Shown here: positions 43,880-52,636 of the stretch, piece after piece
How the letters are laid out: the number at the start of each line of letters is the position of its first letter
Numbering within the stretch: position 1 is the stretch's first letter
Source: Pontibacter anaerobius
GTDB taxonomy: Bacteria; Bacteroidota; Bacteroidia; Cytophagales; Hymenobacteraceae
Length of the DNA: 64,000 nt
Reading direction: 5' to 3'
Assembly: GCF_026241195.1 (NCBI RefSeq)
Contig: NZ_JAPFQO010000010.1
Coordinates: 62,001-126,000 of the forward strand
Notes under the pieces: model-generated
What the model saw: only the letters and a program-made list of their open reading frames with translations
What the model was told of the DNA's origin: nothing
Database searches by the model: none
Program-made: the position numbers and the translations under genes

Positions 43880-46800
43880 ATGAAGAAAATTCTATTCTTG
43901 AGTCTCTTGCTTGTGACGGCCCTGTTGCACCAGGCCATGGCACAGGTAAGGGCCATCACTGGTAAAGTGACAGATGCTGCTACTAGCCAGCCGTTGCCAG
44001 GCGTTACCGTCCTGGTAAAAGGCACTACTGTCGGTACTGCTACATCAGCAGACGGTAGCTATTCTATTAATGCGCCTGAAGGAAGCAATACGCTTGTTTT
44101 CAGTTTTATTGGTTATCAGACGGTAGAGCGTAGCATCGGTTCTGACAACACAGTAAATGTGGCGCTTCCAATTAACACGCAGCAACTGAGCGAGGTTGTT
44201 GTAACTGCTTTAGGTATTGCTAGAGAGGAAAAATCTATTGGTTATTCTGCGCAAAAAGTAGGCGGCGACGAGCTAAGCCAAGTGCGTGAGACAAACGTTG
44301 TTAACTCACTCTCTGGTAGAGTAGCCGGTGTTCAGGTTGGTAACAACTCTGGTGCAATGGGTGGCTCTGCTAAAGTTACGATGCGTGGTGTAAGCTCAAT
44401 TAATGGTGACAACAACGCCCTGTTCGTAGTAGACGGAGTTCCAATCTCTAACTCTAACTCTAACTCAGTTAATCAGCAGCGTGGTGGCGGTGGTTACGAC
44501 TATGGTAGCCCTATACAGGATATCAACCCGAATGATATTGCTGAAGTTACTGTACTAAAAGGAGCTGCTGCAACTGCACTTTATGGTAGCCGTGGTGCTA
44601 ACGGTGTAATTGTAATTACTACTAAAAAAGGTTCTAAGAAGGATGGTATCGGTGTAAATTACACCTTAGGCTATACCATGGATCGCGTATACAAACTGCC
44701 AAACTACCAGAATAAGTATGGTGGCGGTTTCGGCTTTACTAAGGTTTATAAGGACGAAAACCCAGAGGCATTCCCTGATGGAAGAGATGGTGCTTACAAC
44801 GACAATGATGGTAAAGGTAGCTATGATCTGGTGCCAGATTACGACGTGGATGAGTCTTGGGGCCCTCAGTATGAAGGACAACTATACCGCCCTTACTGGA
44901 GCTGGGATAAAGACAGCGGCAACCCTAATTTTGGCGAATTAGCTAAATGGGAAGCTCAGCCAGATAACATTAGAAACTTCTTTGAAACTGGTAAAACGTT
45001 AACAAACTCTATCGCTTTTGATGGTGCAAACGAAAAAGGTTCTTTCCGTTTGTCTTACTCTAATATTGATCAGAATTTTATTCTGCCTAATTCAGAGCTT
45101 AAGCGTCATAATCTAGGTTTCACTGGTGCATTAAATCTTTCAGATAGACTTTCTGTTTCTACTAACATTAACTATGTAACACACGAGGCTGTTGGCCGTC
45201 CGGGTACAGGTTATGACGGTAATAACCTAATGCTGCAGTTTACGCAGTGGGGTCAGCGCCAGCTAGACATTGATCGTGCAAAGAACTACATGCTGCCTGA
45301 TGGTACACAGTTAACCTGGAACCGTACTGCATGGGATAACCCTAAGCCAAAGTATACGGACAACCCTTACTGGATCCGTTACATGAGCTATCAGAACGAT
45401 GGTAGAAACCGTGTATTCGGTAACGTTTCAGCAAATTATAAGCTGACGGACAACATCAGCATTGATGTAAGAAGCTCTACTGACACTTATTCTGAGACGC
45501 AGGAAGAGCGTATTGCTATCGGCTCACAGTCTATCCCGTCTTACAGCCTGTACAAGATCAACTTCATGGAGAACAACTTGCAGGGTGTAGTTAACTTTAA
45601 CAAGGACCTTAGCGAAACCTTCTCATTAAACGCTTTTGTTGGTGCCAACAGAATGAAGCAGAACCGCTCTACACTTTTTGGTACAACTGTTGACGGTCTG
45701 AGCTCATCAGTATATAACTTGGGTGCTTCTGTAGGAAACCCAAGAGTAACTGACTTCAAATCTGAGAAGCAGATCAACTCTGTGTTCGGTAGCGCTTCAT
45801 TAGGTTACAATGATATTCTATTCTTAGACTTAACTGCTCGTAACGACTGGTCTTCTACATTGCCAGCTGATGCGAACTCATATTTCTACCCAGCAGCTTC
45901 TGCATCTTATCTCTTTACAGATCTGATTGGTGCTTCTTGGCTAAATATGGCTAAGTTACGCGCTGGCATTGCGAAAGTAGGTAACGATACAGATCCTTAC
46001 AACACGCTTCTTTCTTACAGCCTGAACCAGCCATTCGGTTCTACATCAAGAGTTTCTGTGCCTAACACGCTTCCTAACAATGAGCTTAAGCCAGAGATTA
46101 CGACTGAGTACGAAGTAGGTGCAGAGTTCAGATTGTTTGATGACAGATTAGGTACTAACTTCTCTTACTACAACAGACAGACTGAGAACCAGATCCTGGC
46201 TATCAGCCGTTCTGCCGCAACAGGTCATACATTCAAGTATATCAACGCTGGTCTTATTGAGAACAAAGGTGTTGAACTTAACGTGTACGGTACTCCAATC
46301 AGAACTAACGACTTCTCTTGGGATGTGAATGTGAACTGGGCTAAGAACGAAAATGAGATCGTTAAGCTGACAGATGAGCAGAAAACAATCGTTCTTGTGA
46401 ATGCTCCATTCGCAGTTCGTCTTGAGGCACGTGAAGGTGAGTCGTTCGGTTCTATTGTAGGTTATGACTACGTTTATGATGACAATGGTAACAAAGTTGT
46501 CGGTGCTAACGGTTACTATCTGAGATCAAGCGAGCAGAAAGTAATTGGTTCTGTATTGCCAGACTTTACTGGTGGTGTAACCAATACATTCCGTTATAAA
46601 GGAGTTTCCCTGTCTGCCCTTGTGGATTTCCAGAAAGGTGGCGATTTCTTCTCAACTACTCAGATGTGGGGTAACTACTCTGGTATATTAGAAGGAACTG
46701 CTGAAGGCGACATCAGAGAAGAAGGTATGGTTACGCCTGGAGTACTAGCTGACGGCAGCCAGAACGCGAAAGTGGTTGTACCAGAAAACTACTTCTTCTA

Positions 46801-47086
46801 CAATGGAGGTTACAGAATTGGTGCTGCTGATATCGTAGACGCAAGCTATATCTACCTGCGCGAAATGTCTCTTGGTTATGCACTGCCAAGCGCATTGGTT
46901 AACAAGACTCCATTCAGCAATGTTAAGGTAGCTTTTGTAGGTAGAAACCTGTGGCTGATCAGCTCTAATTCTGATCATATCGACCCATCTAACATTACAA
47001 ACTCTATCACTAATATTCAGGGTATAGAGGGTGGTGCTCTTCCATCGGTTCGCTCTTATGGTGTTACGCTATCACTAGGACTGTAA
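43880..47086 (+). CDS. SusC/RagA family TonB-linked outer-membrane transporter, pair 2
   Basis: A 1068-residue protein with the same layout as pair 1: signal peptide (1-21), carboxypeptidase-like domain, SEVVVTALG segment, and LKGAAATALYGSRGANG in the plug. The first 110 residues and the DNA under them are close to those of pair 1; the plug and barrel then diverge. Codons here lean strongly to GGT, GCT, TCT and AAC, giving a lower GC content than the rest of the window. Either high expression or a separate origin could explain that. The SusD partner follows after 28 bases. Confidence 0.94.
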   Translation: MKKILFLSLLLVTALLHQAMAQVRAITGKVTDAATSQPLPGVTVLVKGTTVGTATSADGSYSINAPEGSNTLVFSFIGYQTVERSIGSDNTVNVALPINTQQLSEVVVTALGIAREEKSIGYSAQKVGGDELSQVRETNVVNSLSGRVAGVQVGNNSGAMGGSAKVTMRGVSSINGDNNALFVVDGVPISNSNSNSVNQQRGGGGYDYGSPIQDINPNDIAEVTVLKGAAATALYGSRGANGVIVITTKKGSKKDGIGVNYTLGYTMDRVYKLPNYQNKYGGGFGFTKVYKDENPEAFPDGRDGAYNDNDGKGSYDLVPDYDVDESWGPQYEGQLYRPYWSWDKDSGNPNFGELAKWEAQPDNIRNFFETGKTLTNSIAFDGANEKGSFRLSYSNIDQNFILPNSELKRHNLGFTGALNLSDRLSVSTNINYVTHEAVGRPGTGYDGNNLMLQFTQWGQRQLDIDRAKNYMLPDGTQLTWNRTAWDNPKPKYTDNPYWIRYMSYQNDGRNRVFGNVSANYKLTDNISIDVRSSTDTYSETQEERIAIGSQSIPSYSLYKINFMENNLQGVVNFNKDLSETFSLNAFVGANRMKQNRSTLFGTTVDGLSSSVYNLGASVGNPRVTDFKSEKQINSVFGSASLGYNDILFLDLTARNDWSSTLPADANSYFYPAASASYLFTDLIGASWLNMAKLRAGIAKVGNDTDPYNTLLSYSLNQPFGSTSRVSVPNTLPNNELKPEITTEYEVGAEFRLFDDRLGTNFSYYNRQTENQILAISRSAATGHTFKYINAGLIENKGVELNVYGTPIRTNDFSWDVNVNWAKNENEIVKLTDEQKTIVLVNAPFAVRLEAREGESFGSIVGYDYVYDDNGNKVVGANGYYLRSSEQKVIGSVLPDFTGGVTNTFRYKGVSLSALVDFQKGGDFFSTTQMWGNYSGILEGTAEGDIREEGMVTPGVLADGSQNAKVVVPENYFFYNGGYRIGAADIVDASYIYLREMSLGYALPSALVNKTPFSNVKVAFVGRNLWLISSNSDHIDPSNITNSITNIQGIEGGALPSVRSYGVTLSLGL

Positions 47087-47114
47087 TCTCACATACTTAA
47101 TAAGATTTATCAAT

Positions 47115-48638
47115 ATGAAATTATATAAGAAAATATTGTTAGGTGCAGCATTTGTTTCACTCACAGCCTCTTGTACAGACGGCTTTGAGGAAATGAACGT
47201 AAACCCGAACCAGCCGGGAACGGCTACATCGGCTCAGCTTCTGGCAACTGCACAGTATAACTTTGCAACTAATATCGGTGATGCCTGGAATAACGGTCGT
47301 ATGGGTATGTATTACTCTCAGTACTGGGCATCTACCTATTACGCTGACGAAAGCCGCTACCAGATTCGTGAAGGTTCTAACAACACAATGTGGAACGATT
47401 TCTATGCGAATGTGCTAAGAGAGCTTGTTGAGGCACAGAAAATTGAGATGGAGAAGCAGGTAGTTGGCTATGAGAATAGAGTAGCCATCGCCGAGATCAT
47501 GAAAGTTTTAACTTTCCATTATCTGTCTGATATCTATGGCGGTCCAATTCCATATACGGAAGCCATTAATGATGAGATCGCTACGCCAGTTTACGATAAA
47601 GGACCAGAAGTATACAAAGGACTTCTTAGCACGCTTGAGGCTCAGATAGCGATACTTGATGCTTCTAAACCAGGATTCTCGTCTGGCGATGTAATTTATG
47701 GTGGTAACGTAGCGAAGTGGAAGAAATTCGCGAACTCGCTTCGCTTAAGAATCGCACTTCGTATGATCGATGTGAACCAGGCGGATGCTGTGACTGCTAT
47801 TCAAAAGTCACTTGATCCTGCTAATGGAGGCCTTATTTCCAGCAATGCTGATAATGCAATGTTCACTTGGTTATCTGGTGCACCAAACAACAATCCGTTG
47901 AACCAGGCATATAAGACACGTGTTGACTTTGCTGTATCTGAGCCATTAGTTGAATACTTGAAAAAGTATAATGACCCAAGACTTGCCGTTTATGCAGATC
48001 CTTTGAACAACAAAGGTACTGCCATATTGGATGCTGCTGGTAACAAGCAGTATGTAGGTGAGGTTTATGGTCTTGATGGCAGCAGCGGTACATCAAACGG
48101 CGACTCGAAAGTTGTAAGCTTGCCAAGCGATTACCTGATTGGTGCTACAGCCCCTACTACAATCCTTGACTATGCAGAGGTAGAGTTTATGTTGGCTGAG
48201 ATTGCCGCCAGAAACCTATCTGTTGGTTTGGAAGGAACAGCTGCTGAGCACTATGCAAATGGTATTAAAGCTTCTTTCGATTTTGCTGGCTTAAGCAATG
48301 CTGATTATGTTGCATACCTTGCAAATGTGCCTTATGTAGCTACAAACCTTGAGACAGCACTTGATGCTATTGGCTCTCAGAAATGGATTGCTATGTATGG
48401 TCAGGGCATCCAGGCTTGGTTCGAAAGGCTTAGACTGGATTTCGAAGATCCTTACACGGATGAAGAAATTTTTGCGCTGCCTGCGGATGGCTCACTTGAC
48501 CCAGAGGTAACTACAGTGCCTTTCAGAATGTCTTACCCGGTAATTGAAGGCTCACTAAACAGTGAGAACTACAAAGATGCAGTTGCTGTATTCGGAACGA
48601 ATAGCAAAGGCGCTAAAGCTTGGTGGGATGTTAAGTAA
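47115..48638 (+). CDS. SusD-like surface lipoprotein (SusD-like_2), pair 2
   Basis: A 507-residue lipoprotein. Signal ends in LTASC (Cys about 20) with acidic TDGFEE after it, a surface-export signal. The NVNPNQPGTATSAQLLATAQ start and the FRMSYPVIEGSLNSENYKDAV end match SusD-like_2. It shares the T-rich, low-GC codon style of its SusC. As the lid of the pair it would capture ligand at the surface. A conserved trailer and terminator follow. Confidence 0.93.
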   Translation: MKLYKKILLGAAFVSLTASCTDGFEEMNVNPNQPGTATSAQLLATAQYNFATNIGDAWNNGRMGMYYSQYWASTYYADESRYQIREGSNNTMWNDFYANVLRELVEAQKIEMEKQVVGYENRVAIAEIMKVLTFHYLSDIYGGPIPYTEAINDEIATPVYDKGPEVYKGLLSTLEAQIAILDASKPGFSSGDVIYGGNVAKWKKFANSLRLRIALRMIDVNQADAVTAIQKSLDPANGGLISSNADNAMFTWLSGAPNNNPLNQAYKTRVDFAVSEPLVEYLKKYNDPRLAVYADPLNNKGTAILDAAGNKQYVGEVYGLDGSSGTSNGDSKVVSLPSDYLIGATAPTTILDYAEVEFMLAEIAARNLSVGLEGTAAEHYANGIKASFDFAGLSNADYVAYLANVPYVATNLETALDAIGSQKWIAMYGQGIQAWFERLRLDFEDPYTDEEIFALPADGSLDPEVTTVPFRMSYPVIEGSLNSENYKDAVAVFGTNSKGAKAWWDVK

Positions 48639-48671
48639 ATATGACAATGATTAATAAAGTAGATAGATTAG

Positions 48672-48735
48672 AATACTAGGTAGTAGTCTTCTTCATTGGA
48701 CAAAGGCCCTCGGTTTCCGGGGGCCTTTTCTTTTT
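48672..48735 (+). terminator. Conserved 3' trailer and terminator of SusC/D pair 2
   Basis: AATACTAGGTAGTAGTCTTC and TTCATTGGACA precede stem AAAGGCCCTCGG (48702-48713), loop TTT, CCGGGGGCCTTTT (48717-48729). It differs from the pair 1 trailer at only two positions over about 58 bases; one gives a G-T pair in the stem. Confidence 0.85.
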
Positions 48736-49408
48736 ATAATGAGTTTACAGATTTTTTAGGATTTTCAAACAAGCATGAGTACATCTACAATTTGTCTCGA
48801 TACGCAAATATGCAACTGTACTCACACCCATAATCAAGACAGTCCACATTTATAGCATGCTAGCTCTCTTCGATAGGAAATAGGGAGTTTATATAAAGAT
48901 GTTTTAACATTATTTTGTGTTTTATGCAGAGAAATAAAAAACGATGTTACTTCATTGTTTGCTGTTGAAAATTCATATATTTAGCTCTGCGATAATAGAT
49001 ATAAAGGTATTACTTAATAATACTGGCTATTTATAGTGTGTTACTTCTTTGGTTTTTAGTGTGATAGTTGGCCAGTCCTGACAATGAAAAGGAAGGCGAG
49101 CAATGGACATGTTGAAGATGTAACCATGCTTATTTCCTTTTCCTGCTGTGGCTTTCTTCTGAAGAAGAAAGTGTGAGAATATTAAATTTTAGTGAATATA
49201 ATTTAGGGTCGCATTTATAAAAGTGGGATGAAAGTTCCTGATGAATGCAAAGCCAATAAGCATACTAGACCCGCTAAAGCTATTGTGGTGTTGAGTGAGG
49301 AGCTTTGGGTTTATTCTGCCTTGTAATAGGCATGAAAACTAATACTTGTTCGAATCATACTTATGATTGCTAATACTAAACCTTAACCATCACCTAAAAC
49401 AACACACA
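48736..49408. other. Long AT-rich leader region before SusC/D pair 3
   Basis: No gene of convincing size. A 30-codon ORF starts at 49084 (to 49176) and encodes a Cys/Lys-ended peptide with FSCCGFLLKKK; it lies 325 bases before the SusC start. The region is AT-rich (48870-49260) like the other two leaders. Confidence 0.6.
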
Positions 49409-52400
49409 ATGAAAAAAAAGCTACTCTTGTTTTTTTTCCTGATGGCAGCCCTGCTCCAGCAGCAGGCCATGGCCCAGGGAAAAACCATTAGCGGTAGGGT
49501 AACAGATGCCGCTACCGGACAGGCACTTCCTGGTGTTGCGGTTCTTGTGAAGGGTACTACTACAGGCACAGCCACGTCCGTAGATGGTACCTACAGCATT
49601 AATCTGCCCACAGATAAGAATGTGCTGGTATACCGATTCATAGGTTACCAGGCAGTAGAACGAACCGTAGGTAACGAAAGCCAGATCAACGTGACTCTGA
49701 CGGCAGACACGGAACAACTGGACGAAGTCGTAGTAACTGCCCTTGGTTACACACGAGAGAAAGAAACTCTGCCATACTCAGTAGGCGCCGTAAACGGAGA
49801 TAACCTTACTTATGCCAAGTCTAACGACGTGAGCACAGCCCTGGTAGGTAAAGTGCCAGGTATTCAGATTCAGGGTTCCCCTAGCTCATCTTTCGACAAC
49901 GGTAACATTGTGATCCGTGGTGCAAATGGCCTGGGTGCGACAGCATCTACCACTAATAACCCTATTTACATTGTAGATGGTACAGTAACAGACCAGAACA
50001 GCGTAATTATGGATAACGTGGAGAGCATCTCTGTCCTAAAAGGTGCGGCTGCTACAGCCCTCTATGGTAACCGCGCTGCGAACGGCGTGGTAATTATTAC
50101 AAGCAAAAAAGGAAAGCGTGGCGAGACTAGTGTTGACCTGAACCTATCAGCAGCATTTGAGAACCCGGCAATCATGATGCCTTACCAGGATAGCTATGCA
50201 GCAGGTTATACTTCCAATGCCAGAACGCCAGGCTCTACGTATGATGCGGATGGCTTTTACATCTTTAAGTATAAGCCAGGAACACACCCTGAGAATTGGG
50301 CTGCTTTTGATGGCCAGCGCATTCTGGACTATGGTGCTGACGAAAGTTGGGGCCCTAAAATGGAAGGACAGCAGTACAGACCATATTGGTCATGGTATCC
50401 AGGCGAGGACTTCGGTAAGCTTACTACACTTGACCCTCAGCCTGATAACGTGAAGAACTTCTACCAAACAGGTAAAAACTTCAATAACAGTATCGGCATT
50501 AGCGGCGGCGGCGATAACTTCTTATACCGCCTGACTTATGCTAACCAGGAGCGCACACTGATCATCCCGAATGCAAAACGCAGCCAGCACCAGGTTGGTG
50601 TAAACTCTTCACTGGATATCACAAAGAGAATTACTGCTACTGCTGATTTTGCATACACGAACAACAACACTGAAGGCCAGCCTCAGGAAGGTTACCGCTT
50701 GGATGGTTTGAACGTTACACAGAACTTTAACCAGTGGTTCCAGCGCCAGTTGAACTTCGACAGGCTGAAAAACTACCGCAACGCGGATGGCTCTCTACAG
50801 TCCTGGAACATTGGCGACCCTAATGGTACCGGAGACCCGTCTCTGTACCTGGCTCCTCAATACTGGGATTCTCCATACTTTGTGATCAACGAGAACTATG
50901 GCATCAGCAGCTCAGATCGCCTGGTGGGTAACTTAGGTTTATCTTATAAGATCAATGAGCACATGTCATGGCAGTCTTATGCTCGTATGAGCCAGCGAAG
51001 TGCAGAAGGTGACTTCCGTATTGCTTCCGGCGGCTTGAACACGGATGAATACAGCATCTGGCAGAACAGACGCCGTGAGATGAACTACGAAACTAACGTT
51101 ACTTACAAGCGTGTTTTTGGTGACATCTCGGTAGATGGTTTAGTTGGTGGTAATATCCGTAGAAACTCGCTTAACCAGTTAGAAGAAACCACACAAGGTG
51201 GCCTTTCATTCCCTAACTTCTTTGATATTTCTGCATCTGTTGCCCGCCCGCTTGTGGAGCGTGACTACCTGAAGCAGGATGTTCGCAGCTTATACGGAAG
51301 AGCGTCTTTAGGTTATAAGAGTGTTCTGTTTATAGATGCAACGCTGCGCAATGACTGGTCTTCCACTTTGCCAGAGGATAATAACTCCTTCCTGTATCCA
51401 TCTATTGGCGGTAGCTTTGTGTTCACCGAGTTAATGGGTGATAACAGCTTTACAAACATACTTACATCTGGTAAGCTGCGTGCTTCGTGGGCGCAGGTAG
51501 GCGACGACCTTGATGCATTCCAGGTAAAAACAGTTATCGACAACGTACCTCTGTACGGATCTAATGCATCGGCAGAGATTGGCAATGAGTTCAGAACCGG
51601 AAAAATCGAGCCGGCCCTTACAACATCATGGGAAGTTGGAACAGACCTGCGATTCTTTAACAAGGTAGGTCTTGAGTTTACATACTACAATGATGCTAAC
51701 GAGAACCAGATACTTAGCCTCAATGTTGACCCGGCCACAGGCTTCAACACTTACCAGATTAACGCAGGTAAAATCCAGCGTACGGGTATAGAAGCTGCTT
51801 TAACGGCTACGCCTATCAGCGGGGACTTTACCTGGGACTTTACACTCAACTTTGGTAGAAACCGCTCTGAGATTGTAGAGCTTGCAGACGGACTGAACAA
51901 CTACCTGGCTGACGTTCAGCGTAACGATACTCGCCTGGAGCACCGCGTAGGGCAAGAGTGGGGTATGTTGGTAGGCCGTATGTGGAAACGCGATGAGCAA
52001 GGCCGTGTGATTGTTGGCTCAAACGGCTTGCCGCTGTATGAGATCAACAAGGAGCGCGGAACTATCCAGCCAGATTTCACAGGTGGTTTCTTCAATAGCT
52101 TTACTTATAAAGGTTTTAACCTTGCTTTCTCAATCGACTTCCAGAAAGGTGGCCTGTTCCATTCTCTTACCAAAATGTATGGCTACGGCGCAGGTTTGCA
52201 TGAGAACACTGTAGGCGTAAACGACAAAGGCAACGACTGGAGAGATTTCCCGTCGGCAGGTGGTGGTATTCTAATACCAGGTGTGTATGAAGACGGAAGC
52301 CCGAACACTACTTACATCCCAGCTAGAAACTACTTCTACACTGCGATGCAGCGCGATAACATCAACTCTAACGTAATTGACCGCTCTTACCTGAAACTGC

Positions 52401-52615
52401 GCGAAGTGCGCCTGGGTTATGAGCTTCCGACTTCAATCTTCGGCAACCTGGTTAAGAGCGCTAACATTGGTGTGATCGTGAGCAACGCCTGGCTGATCAG
52501 CGCTCCTGCTAAAGAGTTCGGCATTGATCCGTCAGAACTGGAGAACACGTGGTACGAAGGTGGTCAGCTGCCATCTACGCGTACTACAGGTCTGAACCTG
52601 AGAGTAAGATTATAA
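49409..52615 (+). CDS. SusC/RagA family TonB-linked outer-membrane transporter, pair 3
   Basis: I place the start at the ATG at 49409 (MKKKLLLFFFLMAALLQQQA), which gives a normal signal peptide and the same CACAATG context as pairs 1 and 2. An ATG at 49367 would add 14 residues. The 1068-residue product has the carboxypeptidase-like domain (about 24-99), DEVVVTALGYTREKE, the plug signature LKGAAATALYGNRAANG and a barrel. The barrel differs from pairs 1 and 2, so the ligand is probably different. The SusD gene begins 21 bases downstream. Confidence 0.93.
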   Translation: MKKKLLLFFFLMAALLQQQAMAQGKTISGRVTDAATGQALPGVAVLVKGTTTGTATSVDGTYSINLPTDKNVLVYRFIGYQAVERTVGNESQINVTLTADTEQLDEVVVTALGYTREKETLPYSVGAVNGDNLTYAKSNDVSTALVGKVPGIQIQGSPSSSFDNGNIVIRGANGLGATASTTNNPIYIVDGTVTDQNSVIMDNVESISVLKGAAATALYGNRAANGVVIITSKKGKRGETSVDLNLSAAFENPAIMMPYQDSYAAGYTSNARTPGSTYDADGFYIFKYKPGTHPENWAAFDGQRILDYGADESWGPKMEGQQYRPYWSWYPGEDFGKLTTLDPQPDNVKNFYQTGKNFNNSIGISGGGDNFLYRLTYANQERTLIIPNAKRSQHQVGVNSSLDITKRITATADFAYTNNNTEGQPQEGYRLDGLNVTQNFNQWFQRQLNFDRLKNYRNADGSLQSWNIGDPNGTGDPSLYLAPQYWDSPYFVINENYGISSSDRLVGNLGLSYKINEHMSWQSYARMSQRSAEGDFRIASGGLNTDEYSIWQNRRREMNYETNVTYKRVFGDISVDGLVGGNIRRNSLNQLEETTQGGLSFPNFFDISASVARPLVERDYLKQDVRSLYGRASLGYKSVLFIDATLRNDWSSTLPEDNNSFLYPSIGGSFVFTELMGDNSFTNILTSGKLRASWAQVGDDLDAFQVKTVIDNVPLYGSNASAEIGNEFRTGKIEPALTTSWEVGTDLRFFNKVGLEFTYYNDANENQILSLNVDPATGFNTYQINAGKIQRTGIEAALTATPISGDFTWDFTLNFGRNRSEIVELADGLNNYLADVQRNDTRLEHRVGQEWGMLVGRMWKRDEQGRVIVGSNGLPLYEINKERGTIQPDFTGGFFNSFTYKGFNLAFSIDFQKGGLFHSLTKMYGYGAGLHENTVGVNDKGNDWRDFPSAGGGILIPGVYEDGSPNTTYIPARNYFYTAMQRDNINSNVIDRSYLKLREVRLGYELPTSIFGNLVKSANIGVIVSNAWLISAPAKEFGIDPSELENTWYEGGQLPSTRTTGLNLRVRL

Positions 52616-52636
52616 TTCTTAAAGATTAGAATCATC

